Origin: Dryocosmus kuriphilus
Taxonomy: Eukaryota; Arthropoda; Insecta; Hymenoptera; Cynipidae
DNA: 64,000 bases
Assembly (NCBI GenBank): GCA_038277395.1
Contig: CM076191.1
Coordinates: 92,748,822-92,812,821, forward strand
Reading direction: 5' to 3'
The notes beneath the pieces are model-generated. The model was not told where the DNA came from. It was given only the letters and a program-made list of their open reading frames with translations, and searched no databases. How positions within the stretch are numbered: position 1 is the stretch's first letter; every line of letters starts with the position of its first letter. The position numbers and the translations under genes are program-made. Shown here in pieces: positions 25,022-36,557 of the stretch.

Positions 25022-28000
25022 TAACCGAGGTACATCATAGCGGGGATGTACCTCCATCAAATTCGGACGAGTCCCAGATCAGCCCTCCGCATTAAAGAAG
25101 ATAAAAGGGCGGAACCCTTCTAAGATAGCAGACTTAGTCGAGATTGAATACTGGGATAGGGAAATCGAACTGTCAGAATGGACCGGAACTTACAGCCCGA
25201 GGGACTACGATATAACACTCTTTATTACTAGGGGTAAGATTTTCATCAAAGTAAAGGATATCGGATTAGCCTCTAGCATCCCACTTATCCACATTAAAAG
25301 CAAAAGTCCGGAGGCCCCCCTTACAGTACCCTCCTTCTCGAATATAAAACAAATTAACCCCAATCTCGATCTCCCCGGAAATACCGATGAAGTTTCAAAT
25401 ATCGAACCTCATTACAGGACCCCTGTCTCCGTGTACAATTTGTCGGAACTCCCTTACACACCATCACCCCTTTCGGGCCCTCAACCCTTATTGTATCTAA
25501 CCCTTAACATTCAGGGACAATCGATCAAAGCCCTGGTAGATAGTGGCGCTTCACGGTCATTCATAGGATTAGGCGGTTTAAATTTAATTAAGAATCTCAC
25601 ATTAAAAACCGTCTATAAAAAGGGTCGAGTCCGGGTAGCCAACAGTCAAATGGAAATAGTTTCCGAAGAGATCATAGCCCCTATTGAGCTTCAGGGTCGT
25701 GTAAATTCGATTGGGATACGAGTATTAAAATCGTTGCCAGTCGCTTTCGCGGTAGGTTTAGATTTTCTAACAATATTTAAAATCGATGTGGATTTTGAGG
25801 AAGAAAAATGGACTTTTAAAGACAATCCCAATCGAGTTTACACTTTTGAATTTGAGGATGGGTTCACAGAAAATTGCTGTGGACTTAGACAGCTCACTAT
25901 GAGGGAGGCCGATCGGCTTAGAGAATTCCTAAAACGCGAGTTACCGGAACCAACCGATAGACCCGGTTTGACTATCCTTATCGAACACGTTATCGATGTA
26001 GGGGGCCCACCCCCCCCCCCCCCCCATAAAACAGCGGTATTATACGCGGTTCCCTAAAATTATGGAGCTCAACATAGCGGAAGTTAATAAAATGCTAGCT
26101 CAGGACATAATCGAGCCCTCCAACAGCGGGTGGTCCTCGCCAGTAGTGATGGCTAGAAAACCAGACGGCGGTTACCGATTTTGCTTGGATCTCCGCAAAG
26201 TCAACGAGGTCACGAAAAAGGACGCTTACCCCCTACCTCAAATGGACGGGATCCTAGACAAATTACGGAGCGCCAGGTACATCTCGAAAATAGACCTATA
26301 CAAGGGCTTTCATCAGATCCCCCTCGAAAGGGGTAGCCGAGAGAAAACAGCTTTCACGGTCCCTGGACACGGTCTATTCCATTTCAAGCGCATGGCGTTC
26401 GGTTTAACGAATGCCCCCGCGACTTTTCAGCGCCTCTTAGACAGCCTTATTGGCCACGAAATGGAACCCCACGCTTTCGCATACCTGGACGATATTATTA
26501 CCGTCACGAAAACCTTCGAAGAACACCTCGAATGGCTCTCCAAGGTCTTGGGCATAATCAAAGGAGCCGGGTTAGAGATCAACCGGTAGAAATGCGAGTT
26601 TTGCTGCCCTCGGGTACACTACCTGGGATTTCTCGTTAACGAAAACGGCCTACAAACGAACCCTGACAAAATTGATCCCATCCTAAAGTACCCTGCCCCG
26701 CGTAACGCCAAAGAACTCCGAAGATTCTTAGGGCTATCGAGTTGGTACCGTAGATTCACCCCGAATTACGCAACGCTGGCTAGCCCCCTGACCTCGTTAC
26801 TGAAGAATAAACAACAGTGGGTTTGGGATGTAGAACAGGAGTCCGCATTCGAAGACATCAAGCGCTGTCTTTCCGAAACACCCATATTAGCTTGCCCCAA
26901 CTTTGAAATCCCTTTCGTGTTACAAACCGACGCGAGTAATACTGGGCTAGGAGCGGTCCTTACACAAAACATCGACAACACGGAACATGTCATATCTTTC
27001 GCTAGCAGGACCCTAACCGATGTCGAACGCAAGTACTCAACCACCGAGAAAGAGTGTTTAGCCATCGTGTGGTCGATCCAAAAATTCCGAGCCTATTTAG
27101 AGGGTTATAAATTCACAGGAATAACAGACAACAGCAGCGTTCGGTGGTTACATAATTTGAGGAATCCTACCGGCCGTTTAGCGAGATAGTGTTTGTCACT
27201 TCTAGAGTATGACTTCGATACATTTCACAGGAAAGGATCCTCCCATCACGTCCCGGACGCTCTCTCCCGGATGTTCGATTCCTTACCCCCCGAGGAGGTA
27301 CTCTTAATTACACACTCGATCCCCTCGTGGTACGAAAGACGATTTCGCGCCGTTTCCGAACACCCTGAAAGGTTCCCCACTTGGAAGATAATCGAAGGAA
27401 GACTGTATCACTACCGAAACGACCCCCTAATTTCAGATTGCGTGGAAGACCTGGATAGATGGAAGTTAGTATTAGGCGACAGCGAAAAAGAAACTGTTTT
27501 AGAAGAAGCTCATAACGAAACCCAATCTGGTCACCTCGGTACACAGAAAACTTACAAGCGTGTCTCGACAAAATATTATTGGCCCGGTTTTTATAGGGAG
27601 GTAATTAAATACGTGAATAGCTGTGCAGTTTGCCAGATGTGCAAAGTTGAGCAACAGGTACCGGCAGGTTAAATGGGACACCGCGTAGTAGAGGAGCCCT
27701 GGGCTGTCGTGGCCGCGGATATCATGGGCCCCCTTCCGAGAAGTAAATCAGGATCCCAATATATTCTTGTGATACAGGACCTATTCACAAAGTGGGTTGA
27801 GATCGTACTCCTGCGGGCAGCCACCGGAAAAAAACTAGAGGCCGTATTCCGGGAATTTATTATCAACCGCTGGGGAACACCCCGGGTACTCCTCACGGAC
27901 AACGGTACCGAATTTGTGAATAGCACGCTCCGTCAACTGGCCGAGGAATTCGGCATAGTCCACACCACCTCACCCCCATATCACCCCCAAGCTAATCCAG

Positions 28001-29439
28001 TGGAAAGAGTCAATAGGGTACTGAAAACTATGATCGTCTCCTTTATCGACAGGGATCACAGCACTTGGGATCAATACCTCCCCGAATTCCGTTTCGCCTA
28101 TAATTCAGCCTTTCACACCTCCCTTAAGTCTTCCCCTGCTTTCTTGAACTTTGGTAGAGAACCCCAACCCATTAACTCCCTGAAAAAACGAATTAGGATC
28201 GATCCCGTAGTCGAGCCCCGTAGCCCCGAATCGTGGAAGGAACGAATGAACCAAATACAATCCATGCGAGGCTGGGTGATTAAAAACTTGGACGACGCCT
28301 TCGCTAAACAATCAAATATATTACAACCTCCGTCATAGGTAGCTGAGGTTAGGTAAAGGTGATTTGGTTTTATCTCGCTCTCGAACCCCGTCGTCGAAAA
28401 TTAAAAATGTTTCCTCCAAGCTTTGCCCCCGTTATACCGGCTCCTTCAGAGTCTCGAAGGTGTTATCGCCCACGGTGTACGAAATCTGCGACCTAGATCA
28501 CAAATTCATTAGTAAATCTCACATAACCGACCTAAAACCCTTCATACCCCTGATGATAGCTTGGATATTCACCCTTAGGTACCGAAACAAAATTGCCCCC
28601 AAAAACAACCCCAACGAACCACCGGGTATGGATTATCTGCAAGAGTACAAGGGTCTAATCCACAAAATTCTCCAGCGATACCCTGGCTCTTTTTAGTGCC
28701 CTACTAGAAGCCCAGAGGGCCCAGGAGGGGGCCAACTTGGTACGCCAAACGGCAACCCTTCGAGATTTCCCGACGGAGGAGGAGTTCCTGAAGCACTACC
28801 GCCAGAGGTACGACCTAGTTCCCCGTCACACCCTGTACACGAAGTACGCGGCAACTAACACCCCACCACTGAAGGGAGTGGATCAAGCGACCCAAGCGGG
28901 ACCAATAAAACATACCAACGCAGCTACCAACACCATGCCTCCCGAACCCAGACGACCCCGCAAATCGCCACCATCATCTGGTCCCCACACTCCGAGGAGG
29001 ACATACCCCCGCAGAGCCACCCCTACTCCAACCATATGACTCCTGAGCCTACTCAACCCTCCAGATCCCCCTCTCCTTATGGCAGATCCTCCGCCGAACC
29101 CATGCAGTACTCACCTACCCAGGTCCTTCAACTTTCGAACCTAAGCGAGCGTCTACAGAATTTTTCAATCCCTTCACCATCATTAAAACGCTACCCCCTC
29201 AAAGAAAGATCCCTTCCCTCCTCGGCCTAAAAGTCCCGATCCCTAAGAGCATTGATTCCAGCACCATCAACTTCCTGCAGTCCTCAGCTCATTCCGGCTG
29301 CTGGAACTGCAAAAAACCGGGGCATCGGTACTCGTCTTGCCCATATAAAGATCGCCTCGGCGTGTTCTGCCGTCGCTGCGGGGAGCCCGGGTACACCGTA
29401 GACACCTGCCCGGACCGCGCGACCCACCCTCGCGACTAA
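25022..29439 (+). pseudogene. pol: pol, copy 2 (all domains present; three nonsense codons and frameshifts)
   Basis: Domains in order: a spacer segment, the aspartic protease (LVDSGASRSFIG, in the frame 25431-26057), then RT from 26062 with YLDD at 26482-26493. RNase H (QTDASNTGLGAVL) and the integrase HHCC region (about 27511-27650) follow, then the DDE core with Asp in AADIMGP and LLTDNGTEF and Glu in NPVERVNR. RT to integrase share one frame (26062-28338) interrupted by TAG 26587, TAG 27187 and TAA 27670. A frameshift near 28315 moves the GPF module into another frame (28364-28696). The proline-rich extension (28737-29230) again changes frame before the terminal knuckles. A 16-C run (26010-26025) sits at the protease/RT frame break, as in copy 1. 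Confidence 0.9.
29290..29439 (+). pseudogene. Pol C-terminal zinc-knuckle pair (copy 2)
   Basis: CWNCKKPGHRYSSC is followed by CRRCGEPGYTVDTC and ends at TAA 29437-29439, the same position relative to the knuckles as the TGA of copy 1. Here all Cys are present and only the His of the second knuckle is Tyr. The segment is open upstream to at least 29180 but lies in a different frame from the preceding proline-rich part, so one indel separates them in this copy. Confidence 0.78.
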
Positions 29440-30144
29440 ACTCTCCCGTCCCCTATCTGCAGCACCGAAAAACTCACGATCCTCACATCCCCTTCCCCGT
29501 GTGAAAGACGCCAATGTCCCGAACCATTCCCCTCTACCATCAAAACCTACAATCACACCATCCTCTCCCCCTCCTGTTTAGAACCCCTTCGCTCGCGTGC
29601 ATTCTGATTTACCTTTACATTTAAAAATTAGTCGTTCGTAGAAGTAATAGATTTTCTTTTCCTTTCTTCTCATCATCACTATGTATCACGTCGTATACCT
29701 TTTTCTTTTCAATTATATAATTTTCTTCTGTAATCCTCGTCTTCTTCATTTTTTGCTCCTCCCCTCACAAACCTACTTTTATGAACATCGACTTTCTCCA
29801 TCCACTTTGGTTAAATCTAATTAGAACTTATTTCGCCCTATTTATTTTTTTTTTTTGGTGTTTTGTTTGGTTACATAAATTTTCTTACTACACAATTATC
29901 CAGCTAGGGAGCTCCGAATCTCGCTAACATTCTGTAGTGGTCAATTTTTTTCTTAAGGCAGGTCATTCAAAGTCTCAATTTCTACCTTTTAATCTTTCCT
30001 GAGTTTAATTCGCGATTAAAATTCTGAGCTTCACTCTTACTCAATTGAAATTTTAAATGTAATTTTTTTATTTTGTTATCGTCTCCCGCCTCGATTTGAG
30101 ACCAGTTCGGTCCTCCCCAAAGGGGGGGGGGGGGGGGGGGGAGT
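29440..30144 (+). other. 3' untranslated region and polypurine tract, copy 2
   Basis: This is the counterpart of 17138-17827. The polypurine tract at 30119-30143 contains a run of 20 G, longer and without the C interruption of copy 1. It abuts LTR 3. Confidence 0.8.
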
Positions 30145-32830
30145 TGTGGTGTCGCCATTTTATTGTACATCACAAAGTTCGTATTATACAGATTTTTCAA
30201 ATTTATTTTTGGCTCAAAAAGTTCGTTCTAGAAATAAAGGAAAGCACCGGCTGACACAGACGGTAGATTCGGCACTCCTTAGCATTTTAATTTAGACCTA
30301 ATTTAGATTTAACGTATTTCGGCAATTCACTCCGTTATATATATTCGCCTCGACCACCGGGTCCCAGTAAACAACCCCGAAAATTGAGTTGAGAGCGTCC
30401 GCAACACCCCCTTGGTTGCGTCACCGACTAGGGTTCGTCGCCACCTCCAGTTCAGCGAGGCTTTTACTGTCATGTGACCTCCACCCGTCTCTTCCCTCCA
30501 ACGCAGATGTCTTTTTTTTTTAGTTTTGCTGCTTCCGACTTCTAAGGTACCAGGCGGATTTCCCGTTGAAGAAGAAAGGAGCTGATTTTCAGGTCCAAGA
30601 TACAAGGCAAGTTCCTGTTGAAGGCATATTTATAGTCTTTTGAGGTCCAAGATACAAGGCAAGTTCCTGTTGAGGGCATAGATATTATAGTCTTTTGGGG
30701 TCTAAGATACAACGCAAGTTCCTGTTGAGGGCATAAATATTATAGTCTTTTGGGGTCCAAGATACAAGGCAAGTTCCTGTTGAGGGCATACATTTTGGGT
30801 AGCCCCCCCCCCCCCCCCCTAAAATATTAGGGTGGGATGATTGGCAGTTCTCCCTGCAATACAGGGGTAGAATGATTTTGTCTGCCGAGTTTTTATTTTG
30901 TTTTCGAGGTCTGGGGACATCACCAGCATGCAAAGGCAAGATTCCCGCTGCAGCAGACGATCGTAAGGAATCCAGCCGCCCCGTGCATTCCCGAAGCCTC
31001 TCCAAGAAACAAGGAGAGAACGCTAAACCCCGGACGTGGAAGCAGGATAGAGGCGGAAGGAAGATCCCGAGGAGAAAAGAACAGGCGACGAGGCAGACCA
31101 ATCAAGAGCGCGGATCATCAAGCGCGGGCTCTCTCCCTGACACATTAGATTCCCCCACTCTGTAGTTCCTCATTTGCGTTTCGTCGTCCGTGTGGGCACT
31201 AGTTTCGGGCATTCGCGATCCGAGTATCTTTGTAAACCCAACGTTCCGGCCGGTCGAGCTTTCTTCTTCGCTAATATATATTAATTCAGCTCTCTCTCTA
31301 CGCTCACGGAAAGTAAGGTATTTGGGACTTTGATTCTTAACGGCCTAGCCTGGGATTTTCCGTAATTGTAATGAAAATTTCAAAGTAGATTTTGTATTCC
31401 CTGGCTGGACGGTTGACTCCTTTAGTGAATTTTATATTGATTTCTTGTTTAATTGCATTTTCGATTGTTCCGATTATGTCACACTGATTTTTTCCCCGCT
31501 ATGGAGTGCCGAAGGGTGGAGCCTATTGCTCGAAATGTATTTTTCCCGTAGCCATGTATCCCCCTGTATTATTTTTCGAACATGTGTCCCCTCTTGCTCT
31601 CGTTACGAACACGACCCTAACCTGTACAATTCGAACCCCTCGTATTTTTCTTGAACGCAATCCCCTTTTTTTTTTTGGGTTTAATTCGAGCCCCGTCCCT
31701 ATTTTATTGAATTTTGTTGCGCTATCATGTTAATTTTGTCGAATTGAATTCCCTTTTTCCTGTTTTATCGAACATATATTACTGTAATATTAATTTTGTC
31801 AAAGGGAGTTTCCCTTTTCTGTTTTATTGAACCTTATTCGCTGTAAAATTAATTCTGTTGAGCTGAGTTCCCTTCCCCATTTTATCGAATCTTATTTGCT
31901 GTAATATTAATTTTGTTGAACCGAATTCACTCGTCCATTTTATCGAAACCCCGTTTATTTTTCCCCAAGCCCCACTTTGCGTACCGAAAAACGGTTTATT
32001 TCATCGACACCCACTTATTTATTGAGAATCATTTATTGTGACAAGTCCCTATTATGCACTGGAAACCCTTTTATTTGATTGAGTACCATTTTTTTTTTTG
32101 TATCGAAAACGAATTATAGTATGTAGCCCCCCCCCCCCCCCCCCCAGTTACGTATTGGAGACACGCGGTATTTTTTTCAGGCCCCACTTATGTACCGAAA
32201 AACCGCTTACTTTATCGAACCCCATGTATTTACTGAAAACCAATTATTGTATAAAATTTTATGTATGCTTTAAAGATCCGCCTATTTAATTGTCGAACGT
32301 CTTTTATTCTTTATATTTACTGGAGACTTGTGTTAACTTTCCCTTTATTCTCTGCTTTCCTCAATAATTGTTCAAAGCTGCTGAGACCCTCTTTTATGAA
32401 TAAACGTCAATTTTTAAGTTTTATAGAAGTAGTTGTTCCGAGCTTTATTAAATGATGTACAACCCATCCTCTCTGCCGTAATCTAAGCAATTAGAGACTG
32501 AGCCAGTCGGCAAAGCTGGTAGTCCGGAAATGATACCTTTTTTTTTGGATTTGGATCTACTGTCCCAGGAGGGACTGTTGCCCGCGGTTTTTTTTTAAGT
32601 TTTAGCGCTCTTGAGTTTGAGACAAAATTGAGTTATAGCGCTTTGGAGTTTTGGGTAATGTTGATTCTATTGTGTTTTAGAGTTTCGCGTAAACTTGAGT
32701 TTAACGTTCTGAGGCGTAGAGTTCATTGGGATTCCCTTTTAGTTTCATTTTCCGGATTGCCTTGTGCCTGACCCAGGTAGACCACACTGTTTTCTCAATT
32801 CCACCACCTGAGAAAAAGGTGCACGTCACA
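30145..32830 (+). repeat. LTR 3 (3' LTR) with expanded internal repeats
   Basis: This 2,686-bp LTR begins TGTGGTGTCGCC and ends GTGCACGTCACA, followed by CAGG. It is the longest of the three because a 52-55 bp unit (GGTCCAAGATACAAGGCAAG-like) occurs four times, starting at 30591, 30643, 30698 and 30753, against two copies in LTR 1 and LTR 2. C runs at 30803-30819 (17) and 32127-32145 (19) are also longer than in LTR 1. Confidence 0.92.
30591..30790 (+). repeat. Four-copy 52-55 bp tandem repeat in LTR 3
   Basis: Four adjacent units share CAAGTTCCTGTTGAGGGCAT (the first has GAAGGCAT) and TATAGTCTTTTG. The third and fourth carry GGGGTC in place of GAGGTC and an added ATATTA, so they probably arose from each other. 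Confidence 0.9.
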
Positions 32831-32834
32831 CAGG

Positions 32835-34188
32835 TCTACCTTAAATCCTTAGCATTATTTTTACACATTATTTTACGTATTATTACATTATTTCTTATCT
32901 TGTAAGTTAGACAGATGCATCCTCTTCGCTACTTTCCACTTTTACTACCTTATTCCTACTGCCCTTTCAGACTTCCAGGGACGATGTCCTTTCTGCGAAG
33001 GCCAGATTGAGAGGCATGTTTCTTTCAATCTTTCCAATAAATTAGCCTGAAGTCTTAACCTTTGAAAACGGGATTTTCAACTTGGCTTCTTCGACTTGGC
33101 GATCGTCCCTTGACTGCTGCGAATTCTGATATAAGTATATGTATTGTTTTTCTTTACTTACTTATGCTTTACTTTGCCGTTCTTTTATCCTTCCCGTCAA
33201 TTTTAAATAAAGGCTTGCTACTACCTAGCATAAAAAAATCGCCTTTCACTTTCCTTATTTTTGTGTTTAAATGCAAAACAAGGTGGAACCTCCCTTTAGT
33301 AGGTTAACTACTTGTCTTTCTAGGGTTTTCAGCTTCTCGAGAGATTTAGAAGATAATCCAATAAATCGACTTCTTTCTAAATCAGCCCTTTAATAAAATA
33401 AACATCTTTCTGTACGCCCACTCAGGATGTAACACTTTTCAGATTTTTATCTCCAATCTTAGTAGTTTAAAATTAATTTTCAAGTTAGTTACTCGCTGTT
33501 AATTATTATCTTTCTCATCGGTAACACCCTCGTAAACACCATTTAATTTATAACATTTACCTCCAATACAAATACGATGCTTGATCTCTGAAATGTGAAT
33601 TCTGTTTATATTTTGGGTGTAAGTTAAAGAAACAAAAATAAATATTTTAGTTACTTGTGAACAGGTTCATTGAAAAAAATTTGAGTCCAAATTTCCCAAC
33701 TTTGGCAACGACCTATAAGAATTCAATTACATTGAATTCACAGCAACCAGTACTTATAAAATTAAAATTTTTTCTTTACAAACTGATGGACATTAAATAA
33801 CTATGACTTTTAGTTTGTATTCAGAATAAATTGCATACTTGTATCGACAGTTATCATAAAAAAAGGATTTTTTCCTTTGGAGTATTTGAATATTCGCAGA
33901 ACTCAGCAGAGGGCGTATCTGACGAGGACCTGTTTGACCGACAAAATATTTGTGCAGCATGAAATAAGGTACGGGAACGATTCAATGTTCTTGGACATAA
34001 GAGTTTCAGACAGATTCAGACATGTACATTTGCAGCGGTAGTAACTTACGAAGCTAAATTATATAACGCACGCATAAATAACTTATTGCTAATACAACAC
34101 AACACATACAACACTATGTCGATATAAACAACGAATCGCACGAACGACGCTGAGAGTGAAAATTTCAGGATTGCTTTAAAAGTGTTTC

Positions 34189-34236
<48 letters not shown>

Positions 34237-34505
34237 TGTTTGAATTTGAAGTTATTCTATGCGAAATGCTGCAAATTAAAAATCTTGCTCAAATTTTATA
34301 AATTAACTTTTAAATTTGAGCAATCAAATTTGATCGTTTTAAGTTCAGATAATTCTGACAATAATCATTATGTAAACTTATTAATTCTAAGGCTCAAATT
34401 GAATATTTAAAAAGTAGGAGATTATTATCTTTAATAACAATTTTAAGGGCCCGTATGCAAAAAGCTCCGTTTAGACTTCTTTCGAATATTGTTTCTCACA
34501 AGGGA
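32835..34505. other. Unassigned AT-rich DNA with a (TA)n run
   Basis: This is right-flanking DNA of the composite. A (TA)n microsatellite fills 34191-34233. I see no credible gene. A short segment near 32965-33050 could be read as a zinc-finger-like fragment (CPFCEGQIERH), but it is isolated. Confidence 0.5.
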
Positions 34506-34747
34506 CCCACGTGGCGGATTTAAGAAAAAAGGCCCAGGCAGCAATTTTTTCAGAGGGTCCTGTTATTGAGCCTCAATTATTTTATAAAAAATTCACATTA
34601 GACCAGTTTAAGAAATACAACTTATTCTCAAATCTGGTTACACTAGAATATTTTTGTAGCTTTTTTTCACATATGCAGGGAGGCCCTTATGCAGGGGGGC
34701 CTAGTCAGCATTGCCTCTTTTGCCGCCCGTTAAATCCGCCACGTGGG
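34506..34747. mobile_element. Short inverted-repeat element (MITE-like)
   Basis: CCCACGTGGCGGATTTAA at 34506-34523 is a perfect 18-bp inverted copy of 34730-34747. The 242-bp element is purine/pyrimidine skewed inside and has weaker inverted similarity around its GGCCC-rich centre. The 79-codon open frame spanning it is a by-product of the repeats. No clear target duplication was found, so the superfamily is unknown. Confidence 0.65.
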
Positions 34748-36356
34748 TGATCCAGGCGGACAAATCTACAAGGATCCCCGCGAAGTTCACTGCTTTTTTA
34801 CCCTTGCTACTGATTGGTTAAATTTTCTAAGTCGAAAAGGCTCAATTTTTTTGACACTATAAATTTTCAAGTTTCATTAGTTAAGAGCTACTAAAAATGC
34901 ATTTTTGTCAAAAATTGGATGACAGTTTTTTGTAAATTGAACTCTGAAAATATGGATATTCCACGAGTGTCTCCGCGAAGAGCCCTGCAGATTCTCCTCA
35001 CGCATCAGTTTAAAAAAATTAAACGATCTCTTTGTTGTAATAAATTGTTTTTATCAAGTCGTAAAAGTGTCATATATAAATGTGCAGTTATTGAAAAGAA
35101 ACATGATTTCAGCAAATTTTAAAGTGCGCGTGCAGAGTGTCTGCCTGAAAAAAGTTATAAACAGTAAGTTAAGTTGGTCAAGAGGCAAAACACAAATATG
35201 TTAAGTTGGAGGTCATGGAGTTCAAGCCCCGGGCGAGGCGATAATACTTTTTATTAAATTTTTTTTATATATTAATAATACACATATATTTATTTTAAAG
35301 AGCTTAAAAATGATGCAGAGACAATTATTGAGAACAATCATAAGGGCAACCATGAGGGCAGCCCATGTTGGACCCTGATGGAGCAGCATGTCGTTTCCAC
35401 GTAGCATGGCGTTATGACTAGATTACTCTCACGGGTCCCTCATGGTATGAGGGCAATCAATGCGAGCCCCTTACGAGGGCCGACTCCATGTTTTCACACG
35501 ATGAATGATAAAGAATACCAAGAGAATACCATAAACAATATTGAAATACCTCATTTATAATAATATATTGAATATTTATTTATATATTCAGTGGTAATTA
35601 GTAGTAGAAATTTTTAATAACGAAAATTATTCCCGCATTTTTCACAAAAATTCAGATTTTGAGCCGTATTTAATAATTTGATAAGGTATTATTCTGGAAA
35701 TTACAAATTATAAGGATGAATGCTTATACGAATGTTTATAAGAAGTTTCTATGCTCAATTATTTTTGACTGATTTCAACCATTAAAGATTTATTTATAAA
35801 AATTCTATAGGTGAAGTTGAAGGAAATCTCTTCCACTGTCTTAGAAGATAAGACGCGATATACTAAAATCGCATAATTTTAAAAAATTTTATATTTTTCA
35901 TTTGCTCGTAAATAAACATTTTACTGTGTTAAGCCATACCATCGCGGTGGCTCGGTTCGTTTCAATAAATCAGGAAGCAAGATTCAGATGAATTAAAAAA
36001 TGTTCATTCATTTCAATTCTTCCCAATCAGTTTAATTTTACTGGGATAAACTATATACTTTCGATGCTTGAAAGCGTAATTAAATATTTCTTTGCAAAAC
36101 CCCTTTTCTTCGACCTCGTAATTTTGTATAATAAGCATTTAAACCGTCTAGTAATGCAAAATTACAAAAATTCCATAAAATAGTTTCAAAAATTAACAAC
36201 ACTACAGTGAAAAATGGCAGCAGGGCCAGACCAGATTTGTGTGTTTTTTCCATTAGTACCTTTTTAAATGAAATACTATTACTAGGATACTTGTTTTCAT
36301 AAAAACACATGAAAATTGCACGAAAATCTATTTGTAGATAAGACAATGCTTAACAT
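34748..36356. other. AT-rich spacer with a weak tRNA-like segment
   Basis: I find no credible protein gene. At about 35163-35240 the plus strand has an A-box-like AGTTGGTCAAGAGGC and, 40 bp on, a B-box-like GAGTTCAAGCCCC, which hints at an old tRNA-derived SINE or tRNA pseudogene. The rest shows nothing I can assign. Confidence 0.35.
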
Positions 36357-36542
36357 TGTATGTTTAGTACTCTCCCTTTTACGAGTTTGAGGGCCTACGT
36401 TCCCTGTGCAATATTTACAAAAGCTTACTTACTACTTAATACTAATGTACAAAATATTGACTTAGAACTATGCCTAATTATATTCGCTCTCTTATGCCTC
36501 CAGGGGCTTTCGTTTCCTCTCACTTTTACATTTTCAAAGGTC

Positions 36543-36557
36543 ATTCTTTAGTCGCGA
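36543..36557. repeat. Target-site duplication, left, of RTE copy A
   Basis: ATTCTTTAGTCGCGA, 15 bp, is repeated exactly at 39088-39102. It proves insertion of 36558-39087 by target-primed reverse transcription. Confidence 0.93.

Larger units (their letters stand above)
7551..32834 (+). mobile_element. Composite Ty3/gypsy array: LTR-int-LTR-int-LTR with shared CAGG duplication
   Basis: Three near-identical LTRs (7555-10121, 17828-20408, 30145-32830) alternate with two internal regions. Only the outer edges are flanked by the same 4-bp sequence CAGG (7551-7554 and 32831-32834), as expected for one integration event. The inner LTR is joined directly to a polypurine tract on its left and a primer site on its right. 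This is the product expected from unequal recombination between the LTRs of two alleles or sister copies of one insertion. Long LTRs, the tRNA-Lys primer site and the gag/pol style resemble the Osvaldo/Ulysses-type branch of insect Ty3/gypsy elements; that placement is inference. Confidence 0.9.

Noticed and set aside
32965..33050. Possible exon with a zinc-finger-like CPFCEGQIERH after a TTTCAG splice-like site
   Set aside because: It is a single short motif with no neighbouring exon or conserved frame; chance is likely.
34511..34750. 79-codon open frame starting MADLRKKAQ
   Set aside because: It spans the short inverted-repeat element end to end and has no family; it is explained by the element.
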